A DNA stretch of 5,058 nucleotides from contig JAAXQM010000136.1 in NCBI GenBank assembly GCA_012974295.1, forward strand, positions 1 through 5,058. The letters run 5' to 3'. Shown in pieces: positions 1 to 5,058 of the stretch. The notes below the pieces were generated by a model. That model worked only from the letters and a program-made list of their open reading frames with translations. It did no database searches and had not been told where the DNA came from. Position 1 is the first letter of the stretch; each line of letters opens with the position of its first letter. The translations under genes and the position numbers were made by a program. This stretch comes from Dehalococcoidales bacterium. GTDB taxonomy: Bacteria; Chloroflexota; Dehalococcoidia; E44-bin15.

Positions 1-182
1 CCCCTAACCAGAGCGCGAGCATTCCCCCCGAGGCTGGTGCTGCGGCCAATATCCTCCAGTTCCCTACCCCGGTATTGGATATGGCTCGCCTCTCGCTCCT
101 CGATGCGGACCTCAATATAATCAGCGTCCTGCCCCTTCAGGGCGTCAGCGATCTTATCGCGTATTTGCTCATTTGCTGTCAA
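1..182 (-). CDS. tldD: TldD-family metalloprotease, N-terminal fragment (partial)
   Basis: The complement strand reads 60 codons from a TTG start at 182-180 to the window edge, so the C-terminal part is missing. The visible protein contains YIEVRIEERE near residues 23-32, then YRGRELEDIG and RSTSLGGNARALV near residues 37-59. This is the typical N-terminal domain of TldD, which has a variable YaEvR segment followed by a 'GG..RALV' strand. Known TldD proteins pair with TldE/PmbA to form a cytosolic zinc protease that degrades unfolded or modified peptides. The HExxxH metal site lies in the C-terminal half and cannot be checked here. The TTG start is chosen because an in-frame TAA lies immediately upstream (185-183), and a GAGG ribosome-binding site (192-189) sits 6 bases before it. 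No in-frame ATG occurs nearby. A PmbA/TldE paralogue is less likely because the RSTSLGGNARALV block is more TldD-like. The gene diverges from the antiporter gene to the right. Confidence 0.8.
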   Translation of the reverse strand, partial: MTANEQIRDKIADALKGQDADYIEVRIEEREASHIQYRGRELEDIGRSTSLGGNARALVR

Positions 183-197
183 TTAAAACCTCGATTC

Positions 198-227
198 ATA
201 TAAGACCGCTAGAAGAATCTCAATCAA
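198..227 (-). promoter_or_regulatory. Possible promoter for the leftward tldD gene
   Basis: On the complement strand TTGATT (227-222) lies 18 bases before TTATAT (203-198), a weak sigma-70-like pair. Transcription would begin near 190-192, giving an almost absent leader that would barely include the GAGG ribosome-binding site at 192-189. That makes the call doubtful, and the true promoter may lie further upstream, inside or beyond the hairpin repeat. Confidence 0.25.
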
Positions 228-236
228 CCCCCTATA

Positions 237-303
237 TCCCCCAATCTTGGGGGACTTCTAAAGCTGGGGGACACCCCCAGACCCCCGGCAGGAAGTATCC
301 TGC
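237..303. repeat. Triple-hairpin, G/C-run intergenic repeat element
   Basis: Three perfect inverted repeats follow one another. The first is TCCCCCAA (237-244) and TTGGGGGA (247-254) with a 2-base loop. The second is CTGGGGG (264-270) and CCCCCAG (274-280) with a 3-base loop. The third is GCAGGA (288-293) and TCCTGC (298-303) with a 4-base loop. TGGGGGAC also occurs as a direct repeat at 248-255 and 265-272. No coding frame crosses the element. The structure resembles small dispersed palindromic repeats (REP or MITE-like) that I recall from intergenic regions of Chloroflexota metagenome contigs; that link is from memory. It sits between two divergent genes, where a terminator is not expected, and has no T-tract after any stem. 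Outer ends are not defined and the repeat may extend to about 225 on the left and 330 on the right. Confidence 0.6.
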
Positions 304-434
304 ACCTCTTCTTCAACGGTCTCACTTAATAAGCAGCTTCTAATTATTTACAATCGGAGTTCCCCCACATTCCCAATATACCAGTCAACCTTGTTTGTCT
401 TTGGTGGCAGGCTCAGTTTACCGAGAGAGCAGGC

Positions 435-451
435 CCAATGTCAATAATTGG
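435..451. promoter_or_regulatory. Inverted repeat overlapping the -35 of the kef promoter
   Basis: CCAAT (435-439) and ATTGG (447-451) form a perfect 5-base dyad around a 7-base spacer, and the right arm covers the first four bases of the proposed -35 (448-453). The position would suit a repressor or activator site. The arms are short and could arise by chance; no regulator can be named. Confidence 0.25.
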
Positions 452-477
452 TCTACACATTTATCCTGTGCTAGAAT
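448..477 (+). promoter_or_regulatory. Sigma-70-like promoter with extended -10 for the kef-argC operon
   Basis: TTGGTC (448-453) is followed after 18 bases by TAGAAT (472-477). A TG at 469-470, one base before the hexamer, makes an extended -10. Transcription would start near 484, leaving a leader of about 23 bases before the ATG at 507. This is the best promoter-like pair upstream of the rightward gene run and would drive the antiporter and probably the four genes after it. The match is by eye only. Confidence 0.5.
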
Positions 478-490
478 AGCGTAATACGCT
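478..490. promoter_or_regulatory. Small dyad spanning the predicted transcription start
   Basis: AGCGT (478-482) and ACGCT (486-490) form a perfect inverted repeat with a 3-base AAT centre, immediately after the -10 hexamer and across the predicted +1 site. It could be an operator half-site pair. A short arm length makes chance occurrence possible. Confidence 0.3.
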
Positions 491-506
491 TTCCAGAGTA
501 CAAGTA

Positions 507-2192
507 ATGGAAAATCTGGATCTGATTATCCTGGTCATCGTTCTGGTTGCTGCCTTTATCGGCGGGGTAATTGCCCGTCGCCTCGGATTGCCAGTCATAT
601 TAGGCTATCTTATTGGAGGTATTGCTGTCGGTCCCTACGGTTTTCATTTGGTTCACGATGTGGAACAGATCAGTACCGTGGCAGAAATCGGTGTTGTTCT
701 TCTCCTTTTCACCCTGGGCCTAGAGTTCTCCCTTAAAACGATGAGGCGCACAGGGCGAGTCGCCATCATCGGTGGCATAATTCAGATCCTCTCTACCATA
801 GCTCTGGGTTTAGTAATCGGCCTATTACTTCAGTGGCCACTGCAGGAAGCAGTTTTGTTCGGCTTTTTCATCGCCCTCTCCAGCACCATGGTCGTGCTCA
901 AGCTCCTCATGGAGCGGGGCGAGCTGGACACAGCTCATGGCCGCATCATGATAGGCATCCTGCTAGTACAGGACCTGGCAGTGATACCGATGATGGTCGT
1001 CATTCCAGTCATCGGAGAATCAGGTTGGGCAACTGCACTGGGTATAGCGGTGTTAAAAGCAGTGCTTTTTCTTGGGGGGATGCTTGTTCTCGGGCTGTGG
1101 GTCCTGCCCCGGGTAATGAGGCGGGTGACAGGGCTGCGTTCCCGCGAGCTTTTCTTGCTGGCAGTATTTGGACTAGTTTTAACAGTAGCCTTTGCCAGTG
1201 ATTACTTCGGGATATCACTGGCATTAGGTGCTTTCGTGGCCGGGCTGCTGATAAGCGAGTCGGAGTATGCCCACCAGGCCCTAGCCGAGATGATCCCTCT
1301 ACGCGATATCTTTGCCACCCTGTTTTTTGTTTCTCTGGGCATGCTTGTCGATCCACGCTTCCTGGTGGAAAATCTGGGGGCGGTTAGTGTAGTGGTAGCA
1401 GCGATTGTCGGTGGCAAGTTTATTATCTGCTCCCTTATACCAAGGCTCTTCGGTTATAGTGTCAAAACCATGTTGTACGTCGGTGCCGGGATGTTTCAGA
1501 TCGGGGAATTCAGCTTCGTGCTGGCCGCAGTCGCCCTGAGCGCAGGTGCTATGTCCAAATATTTATATGACTTGACCTTAACCAGCGCGGTTATTACTAT
1601 ATTACTGACTCCCTTCGCCCTGGGAGGGGCATCGCTTCTCTATAAAAGGCTCAGCCAAGGTAAAAGGTTCGCCCGTATTTTGGCCGATCTCACCGATACC
1701 CACTTTAGCCGGGGTTTCCAGCTTAGTAACCACGTGGTAATCTGCGGGCATGGTCTCGTCGGGCGAAATCTTGGTATGGTTCTGGAGAGAAGGAGCTTTT
1801 CCTATCTGGTGATCGACAACGATCCGAGGATTATCGATACCCTCCATGCTAAAGGGGTTCCCCATATCTATGGGGATGCGAGTAACCCTGAGATACTTTC
1901 ACGGGCTGTTCTTGATAAGGCAAAGGTGTTAGTGATCACCTTCCATGAGCCCACAGCAACAGAACTGACGGTGAGGAACGCATTGAAGATTAACCCCAAA
2001 CTGGATGTGGTAGCCCGAATTCACTTCGATGATGAGGGACAGACGCTTCGCACCCTTGGCGTGGCCGAGTTGGTGCGCCCTGAGTTTGAGGCTGGCCTGG
2101 AGATCGTGCGTCATACCTTGCATCGCTTTGGACTAACCGGCCCCGAGATTCAATATATTATCAACGCCCTGAGGGAGGAGGGGCTAGTTTGA
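507..2192 (+). CDS. KefB/CPA2-type cation:proton antiporter with RCK (TrkA-N) domain
   Basis: This 561-residue inner-membrane protein probably exchanges K+ or Na+ for protons. Residues 1-380 are strongly hydrophobic, with about a dozen membrane segments of the Na+/H+ exchanger fold. Family blocks include LLLFTLGLEFS (66-76), VQDLAVIP (154-161) with the Q155-D156 pair at the expected ion site, RDIFATLFFVSLGM (266-279) and GEFSFVLA (333-340). From about 408 a cytosolic Rossmann domain begins: the dinucleotide loop GHGLVG is at 414-419, the acidic residue ending strand 2 is D437, and YGDASNPEIL is at 455-464. This is the TrkA-N/RCK domain, which in relatives binds NAD(H) and gates transport. The protein ends about 30 residues after this domain, so the TrkA-C domain of many homologues is absent. 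The ATG at 507 starts directly at the first membrane helix; its ribosome-binding site is weak. Exact ion specificity and the kefB/kefC distinction cannot be read here. It is the first gene of the rightward run, with the next start 18 bases away. Confidence 0.9.
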   Translation: MENLDLIILVIVLVAAFIGGVIARRLGLPVILGYLIGGIAVGPYGFHLVHDVEQISTVAEIGVVLLLFTLGLEFSLKTMRRTGRVAIIGGIIQILSTIALGLVIGLLLQWPLQEAVLFGFFIALSSTMVVLKLLMERGELDTAHGRIMIGILLVQDLAVIPMMVVIPVIGESGWATALGIAVLKAVLFLGGMLVLGLWVLPRVMRRVTGLRSRELFLLAVFGLVLTVAFASDYFGISLALGAFVAGLLISESEYAHQALAEMIPLRDIFATLFFVSLGMLVDPRFLVENLGAVSVVVAAIVGGKFIICSLIPRLFGYSVKTMLYVGAGMFQIGEFSFVLAAVALSAGAMSKYLYDLTLTSAVITILLTPFALGGASLLYKRLSQGKRFARILADLTDTHFSRGFQLSNHVVICGHGLVGRNLGMVLERRSFSYLVIDNDPRIIDTLHAKGVPHIYGDASNPEILSRAVLDKAKVLVITFHEPTATELTVRNALKINPKLDVVARIHFDDEGQTLRTLGVAELVRPEFEAGLEIVRHTLHRFGLTGPEIQYIINALREEGLV

Positions 2193-2196
2193 ACTT

Positions 2197-2205
2197 GGAA
2201 GGAGG
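2197..2205 (+). promoter_or_regulatory. Strong ribosome-binding site deciding a TTG start
   Basis: GGAAGGAGG ends 5 bases before the TTG at 2211. This near-perfect Shine-Dalgarno sequence, together with the protein beginning MTQIVLVRHG as expected for the family, fixes TTG as the start of the histidine phosphatase. The next in-frame ATG (residue 60) would remove the catalytic histidine. Confidence 0.85.
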
Positions 2206-2210
2206 CTCGT

Positions 2211-2822
2211 TTGACTCAAATTGTACTAGTCAGACATGGGCAGACTGAATGGAATAAAAACGAGAGGTTTAGGGGGTGGATAGACATCGAGCTGGATGAA
2301 ACCGGGCTAGGGCAGGCGGAGGCGGCAGCGCCGCGGATCGCGCAATGGGAGGTGGAAGCTATCTATTCAAGCCCGCTTAAACGAACAATGGCCACCGCTC
2401 AGATTATCGCCAACCGTCTTAGCCTCCCGGTAGTGCCGCTTGATGGGATTATTGATATGAACTTTGGTGTTTGGCAGGGGCTCTCCATCGGCGAGGTAAA
2501 GCAGAATTACCCTGAGCTATTCGAACTCTGGCATAATAGCCCCCACAGGCTTGAGATTCCTCAGGGAGAGAGTCTGGAGGAAGTACGTAAAAGGGCTGTT
2601 GCCACTATCGATGACGTAGCGGCGCGACACGAAAATGGGATGGTTACCCTGGTAACTCACCGGGTGGTCTGTAAGGTGCTCCTTTGCCATCTTCTGGGAC
2701 TGGATAATTCCCACTTCTGGCAGATAGAGCAGGACACTACAGCAATCAACCGTTTTGAAATCAAGGAGGGAAAGGCGACCGTCACCTTGATCAACGATAC
2801 CTGCCATTTGAGAACGCTATGA
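2211..2822 (+). CDS. Histidine phosphatase (phosphoglycerate mutase-like) family protein
   Basis: This 203-residue cytosolic protein belongs to the branch of the superfamily that includes GpmB, PhoE and CobC. The signature VRHGQTEWN spans residues 7-15, giving R8 and the phospho-acceptor H9. SSPLKRT (53-59) supplies R58, and the second active-site histidine is H150 in LVTHRVV. Family members remove or transfer phosphate through a phosphohistidine; the substrate here (phosphoglycerate, alpha-ribazole phosphate or another ester) cannot be determined. Two positions differ from the common pattern. The acidic residue before 'FG' is D82 in IIDMNFG, where glutamate is usual. The residue after TH is arginine (TH-R) rather than the glycine of THGG. 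I recall an SHRVV-type motif in related proteins, so this may mark a subfamily. Length is normal. The gene follows the antiporter by 18 bases and overlaps the next gene by 4 bases (ATGA), suggesting translational coupling. Confidence 0.9.
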   Translation: MTQIVLVRHGQTEWNKNERFRGWIDIELDETGLGQAEAAAPRIAQWEVEAIYSSPLKRTMATAQIIANRLSLPVVPLDGIIDMNFGVWQGLSIGEVKQNYPELFELWHNSPHRLEIPQGESLEEVRKRAVATIDDVAARHENGMVTLVTHRVVCKVLLCHLLGLDNSHFWQIEQDTTAINRFEIKEGKATVTLINDTCHLRTL

Positions 2823-3484
2823 CCATAAATGATGTTATCCGCTTTTTAGCACAGGAGTATGGCCTCCCCCAGTGGCAATCGCAACACGACCCACTGTCCG
2901 AGCTAATCAGGGCTATCCTTTCTCAAAACACATCGGATGTGAACTCTCACCGGGCATTTGATAGCCTAATTTCGACATTCGGCACCTGGGATAGGGTGGC
3001 AGAGGCAAGTATCGATGAGATCGCTAAGGCCATCGCGTGTGGCGGGCTCAGCAGGATTAAGGCACCCAGGATCAAGTCGATCCTAAATCGAATTCTGAAT
3101 GATCATAGCTCCCTGGACCTGGGATTCCTTGGTCAACTCCCACTACCTGAGGCCAGGGCATGGCTTCAATCGCTGCCGGGGGTAGGACCAAAAACGGCGA
3201 ACTGCGTGCTTCTATTCTCTCTGGGAATGCCGGCACTACCGGTTGATACGCATGTTTACCGGGTCTGCAGACGCCTGGGGCTCATTGGCCCAAAGGTCTC
3301 GCCGGCGCGGGCGCATCAGGTACTGGAGGAGCTCATACCCGCGGAGGCGATCTATCAATTTCACATCAACGTATTGGCGCATGGCAGAAGAGTATGTAGA
3401 GCACAGCGCCCCCGATGCAGTGAGTGTATACTTCTGGAAGGGTGTGTCTATGGAAAGGGAGCAATTCGAGCAACTGGTAGCTGA
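2819..3484 (+). CDS. nth: Endonuclease III, DNA glycosylase/AP lyase with [4Fe-4S] cluster
   Basis: This 221-residue protein should excise oxidised pyrimidines from DNA and nick the resulting abasic site in base-excision repair. Residues 31-40 (RAILSQNTSD) match the early helix conserved in the family. The helix-hairpin-helix with its glycine-rich turn is LPGVGPKTAN (119-128); K125 is the expected Schiff-base lysine. The catalytic aspartate is D143 in PVDTHVYRV. The C-terminal cluster ligands are C193, C200, C203 and C209 in a C-x6-C-x2-C-x5-C pattern, exactly as in classical Nth, so the protein appears fully functional. A MutY identity is unlikely because there is no C-terminal NUDIX-like domain and a lysine is present at the lyase position. 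The ATG overlaps the preceding stop codon as ATGA, with only a weak GAGA upstream, so expression probably depends on coupling. The 3' end overlaps the metallopeptidase gene by 35 bases. Confidence 0.93.
   Translation: MTINDVIRFLAQEYGLPQWQSQHDPLSELIRAILSQNTSDVNSHRAFDSLISTFGTWDRVAEASIDEIAKAIACGGLSRIKAPRIKSILNRILNDHSSLDLGFLGQLPLPEARAWLQSLPGVGPKTANCVLLFSLGMPALPVDTHVYRVCRRLGLIGPKVSPARAHQVLEELIPAEAIYQFHINVLAHGRRVCRAQRPRCSECILLEGCVYGKGAIRATGS
3436..3442 (+). promoter_or_regulatory. Ribosome-binding site inside nth for the metallopeptidase gene
   Basis: GGAAGGG lies within the last nth codons and ends 7 bases before the ATG at 3450. It decides the start: the frame stays open back to 3243, but the earlier codons simply overlap nth and give an arginine-rich, non-family peptide. 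Confidence 0.75.
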
Positions 3485-3839
3485 AGCGATTGAGAGCTTG
3501 CCGCCGGAGTTCCTGGAGAGCCTGGAGAACATAGATGTAGTAGTTCAGGATTGGCCGACCCGCGATCAGCTGGCTAGCGTCGGACTGCGGGGGAGAGGAG
3601 AGCTCCTAGGCCTTTATGAGGGTATCCCACTGACCCGACAGGGGAAAAGGCATGCGATGACTGTGCCGGATAAGATAACCATTTTCCAGAAACCTATTGA
3701 AATGACGTATCGCTCCGATAGTGGAATAGTTCACGGGGTTGCAGAAACGGTACGTCACGAAATAGCTCATCACTTCGGGATTAACGATGAAAGGCTGAAA
3801 GAGATAGAGCGGTCAAAGAGGAGAGCGAGGAGAAACTAA
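3450..3839 (+). CDS. Small zincin-like metallopeptidase family protein (DUF1025/Zincin_1 type)
   Basis: This 129-residue protein carries VRHEIAHHFGINDERL at residues 101-116. This is an HExxHxxGxxD zinc motif: H103 and H107 as ligands, E104 as the catalytic base and D113 as the likely third ligand. The layout matches the short bacterial 'metallopeptidase family protein' group: an acidic N-terminal helix (EQFEQLVAEAIESLP, 4-18), a VVVQD strand near 30-34, a LLGLYEG segment at 52-58 and a DKITIFQKPIE strand at 74-84 before the motif. The size of about 110-140 residues is normal. No signal peptide is seen, so it should be cytosolic; the substrate is unknown for the family. The C-terminal tail is very basic (RSKRRARRN). 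The start at 3450 is chosen over earlier in-frame codons because it has a good ribosome-binding site and begins at the conserved N-terminus. It overlaps nth by 35 bases in another frame. Confidence 0.85.
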   Translation: MEREQFEQLVAEAIESLPPEFLESLENIDVVVQDWPTRDQLASVGLRGRGELLGLYEGIPLTRQGKRHAMTVPDKITIFQKPIEMTYRSDSGIVHGVAETVRHEIAHHFGINDERLKEIERSKRRARRN

Positions 3840-3864
3840 TTGGTTTAACGGAGGTGCAATCGCC

Positions 3865-4899
3865 ATGATGGTAAAAGTAGGCATTATAAACGTTACAGGA
3901 TATATAGGTATGGAGCTTGCCCGGATCCTTCATCAACATCCCCAGGTCGATGTCCATTCGATTACGGGGAGAAGTACCGCAGGGCAGAAGCTGGGCGAGG
4001 TACTGCCCCACCTTGCCGACATGAATCTGACGATCGAGCCTGAGCTTGGAGAAGTAACGTTGGTCTTCTCGGCGCTCCCGCACAAGACGAGCGCTGAAGC
4101 CGTCGTTGCAGCGCTGGAGCGGGGAATTAAGGTAATCGACATCAGTGCCGACTTCAGGCTTAGAGAGGCTAAAGACTATGATAAGTGGTATGGCTTTACC
4201 CATCCCGTCCCGCAGCTTCTCGGCGAGGCTGTTTATGGCCTGGTTGAATTTCATCGTAACCAGATCGCCTCAAGCCGCCTGGTGGCTAACCCCGGATGCT
4301 ACCCCACCAGCGCCATACTGGCTCTGGCCCCCGCAGTTAAGGAGGGCCTCATCGAGTCAGATATAATAATCGATGCCAAGTCCGGGGTCTCCGGCGCAGG
4401 GAGAACGTTAAGCCTGAGGACCCATTTCGCCGAGGTGAATGAAAACGTCTCTGCCTATGCCCTTGAGGGGCACAGGCATCTGCCTGAGATCACTCAGGAG
4501 CTCGGTAGATTGAACCCAGCCCTCGCACTCGCGGTGACCTTTGTGCCCCATCTCATACCGATGAGCCGAGGTATGCTTACTACATGCTACGCTAAGGTCA
4601 ACGTAGGGAAGGGCAGTGTAGAAGAGCAAAAAAAGAAAGTGTTGGAGCTCTACACGGAATTCTACCGGGATGAACCCTTTGTCCGGGTCGTTGACACACC
4701 TCCCCAGACCAAGCAAACCCTGGGCACAAACCTGTGCTTAATTCACCCCACCATCGATCCCAGGACGGAGCGGCTCATTGTTATTAGCTGCATCGACAAC
4801 CTGATAAAGGGAGGAGCCGGTCAGGCGGTGCAGAATATGAACCTTATGCTTGGCCTCCCGGAAAGGATGGGGCTCGAAGGGTCTGCGGTCTATCCATAG
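3865..4899 (+). CDS. argC: N-acetyl-gamma-glutamyl-phosphate reductase
   Basis: This 344-residue cytosolic enzyme catalyses the NADPH-dependent reduction of N-acetyl-gamma-glutamyl phosphate to N-acetylglutamate semialdehyde, the third step of arginine synthesis. The N-terminal dinucleotide loop is VGIINVTGYIGMEL (5-18). The nucleophilic cysteine is C145 in VANPGCYPTSA (140-150). SGVSGAGR (173-180), the GHRHLPEI block (202-209) with the catalytic-histidine candidate, VPHLIPMSRGML (227-238) and DNLIKGGAGQAVQNMN (311-326) are all present. Length is typical of the short bacterial type. The alternative of a LysW-linked reductase (LysY/ArgC of the carrier pathway) is possible, since that family is very similar; no lysW or partner gene is visible. 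The first of two adjacent ATGs (3865, 3868) is preferred because GGAGGT (3850-3855) lies 9 bases before it. It follows the metallopeptidase gene by 25 bases. No argJ, argB or argD follows within the window; a tRNA gene comes next. Confidence 0.95.
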   Translation: MMVKVGIINVTGYIGMELARILHQHPQVDVHSITGRSTAGQKLGEVLPHLADMNLTIEPELGEVTLVFSALPHKTSAEAVVAALERGIKVIDISADFRLREAKDYDKWYGFTHPVPQLLGEAVYGLVEFHRNQIASSRLVANPGCYPTSAILALAPAVKEGLIESDIIIDAKSGVSGAGRTLSLRTHFAEVNENVSAYALEGHRHLPEITQELGRLNPALALAVTFVPHLIPMSRGMLTTCYAKVNVGKGSVEEQKKKVLELYTEFYRDEPFVRVVDTPPQTKQTLGTNLCLIHPTIDPRTERLIVISCIDNLIKGGAGQAVQNMNLMLGLPERMGLEGSAVYP

Positions 4900-4916
4900 G
4901 CAAGCTATCCCCGCTG

Positions 4917-4925
4917 TGTTAATAT
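4917..4925 (+). promoter_or_regulatory. Possible extended -10 promoter element for tRNA-Glu
   Basis: TGTTAATAT (4917-4925) matches an extended -10 at TG and at four of six hexamer bases, in an A/T-rich stretch 15 bases before the tRNA. A TATA-rich alternative (4923-4930) overlaps it. No good -35 was found at the matching distance. Transcription could therefore start near 4932 or read through from argC. Confidence 0.35.
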
Positions 4926-4940
4926 ATAAAGGTCGAAAAG

Positions 4941-5016
4941 GCCCCCATCGTCTAGCGGTCTAGGACGTCAGCCTTTCAAGCTGGAGACAGGGATTCGAGT
5001 TCCCTTGGGGGCACCA
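4941..5016 (+). tRNA. tRNA-Glu (anticodon TTC), CCA encoded
   Basis: The 76-base cloverleaf can be drawn completely. The acceptor stem GCCCCCA (4941-4947) pairs with TGGGGGC (5006-5012) over all 7 bases. The short D stem is GTC (4950-4952) with GAC (4964-4966), as in other glutamate tRNAs. The anticodon stem TCAGC (4968-4972) pairs with GCTGG (4980-4984), with one T-G wobble at its base. The loop CTTTCAA places TTC at 4975-4977, which reads GAA and GAG. The T stem AGGGA (4989-4993) pairs with TCCCT (5001-5005) around TTCGAGT. The discriminator is A5013 and CCA is encoded at 5014-5016. The gene begins 41 bases after the argC stop on the same strand. Confidence 0.97.
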
Positions 5017-5032
5017 CTTCTTTTGCCGATTT

Positions 5033-5042
5033 CTGTATACAG
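5033..5042. repeat. Short perfect palindrome downstream of tRNA-Glu
   Basis: CTGTATACAG is a 10-base perfect palindrome 16 bases after the encoded CCA. It has no loop and no immediate T-tract, so it is not a convincing terminator. A protein-binding site or chance are the other options. The rest of 5017-5058 shows no feature, and the window ends before the next gene. Confidence 0.25.
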
Positions 5043-5058
5043 GTGAGCCTCTTTTTAC

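Larger units (their letters stand above)
183..506. other. Divergent intergenic region between tldD and the antiporter gene
   Basis: This 324-base stretch has no supported gene. Its left end carries the tldD ribosome-binding site and possible promoter. The triple-hairpin repeat occupies 237-303. Positions 304-430 show no feature I can name: they are of mixed composition without a credible open frame or strong dyad. The right end carries the antiporter promoter and two short inverted repeats. Confidence 0.7.

Noticed and set aside
237..303. Rho-independent terminator interpretation of the hairpins
   Set aside because: No T-tract follows any stem on either strand and the flanking genes diverge, so no transcript is expected to end here.
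833..1201. 122-codon + strand frame inside the antiporter gene
   Set aside because: It is a frame shadow of a strongly recognised membrane protein, with His/Arg/Ser-rich low-quality sequence and no domain.
3243..3449. Upstream in-frame extension of the metallopeptidase reading frame
   Set aside because: It runs entirely inside nth, encodes an arginine-rich sequence without family resemblance, and the ribosome-binding site at 3436-3442 points to the ATG at 3450.
3868..3870. Second ATG of argC as the start
   Set aside because: It lies 12 bases after GGAGGT, whereas the first ATG at 3865 lies 9 bases after it; the difference of one residue is not decisive but favours the first.
3781..4254. 157-codon open frame on the complement strand
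   Set aside because: It lies antisense to argC and the metallopeptidase gene, both of which have clear family motifs, and its own translation shows no recognisable domain.
5033..5058. Terminator after tRNA-Glu
   Set aside because: The CTGTATACAG palindrome has no loop, and the T-run at 5052-5056 is separated from it; the window ends too soon to judge.

Overview
The window is a fragment of a bacterial chromosome of moderate GC content. It carries five complete co-directional protein genes and a tRNA gene on the + strand, plus the 5' end of one divergent gene on the - strand. Two of the six protein genes use TTG starts. The protein style and the G/C-run hairpin repeat near the left end suggest an uncultured Chloroflexota lineage, possibly Dehalococcoidia. 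That is an impression from recalled sequence style, not a demonstrated assignment.

Layout. Positions 1-182 (-) hold the first 60 codons of a TldD-family protein. Positions 183-506 form a divergent intergenic region with a triple-hairpin repeat-like element (237-303) and a plausible promoter (448-477) for the rightward genes. Positions 507-2192 encode a KefB/CPA2-type cation:proton antiporter with a cytosolic NAD-binding RCK (TrkA-N) domain. A histidine phosphatase (2211-2822), an endonuclease III (2819-3484), a small zincin-type metallopeptidase (3450-3839) and N-acetyl-gamma-glutamyl-phosphate reductase ArgC (3865-4899) follow. A tRNA-Glu(TTC) gene with encoded CCA lies at 4941-5016.

The five rightward protein genes have gaps or overlaps of +18, -4, -35 and +25 bp, with no terminator-like hairpin between them. 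They probably form one transcription unit, perhaps reading into the tRNA gene, which also has its own possible -10 element. The functions are heterogeneous: ion homeostasis, phosphate-ester hydrolysis, base-excision repair, proteolysis and arginine synthesis. This looks like a housekeeping operon assembled by proximity rather than one pathway.

I found no defence system, CRISPR array, insertion sequence, phage gene or new multi-gene system. The points worth a second look are small: the hairpin repeat between divergent genes, two dyads around the kef promoter, variant active-site positions in the histidine phosphatase, an antiporter lacking TrkA-C, and the out-of-frame nth/metallopeptidase overlap.
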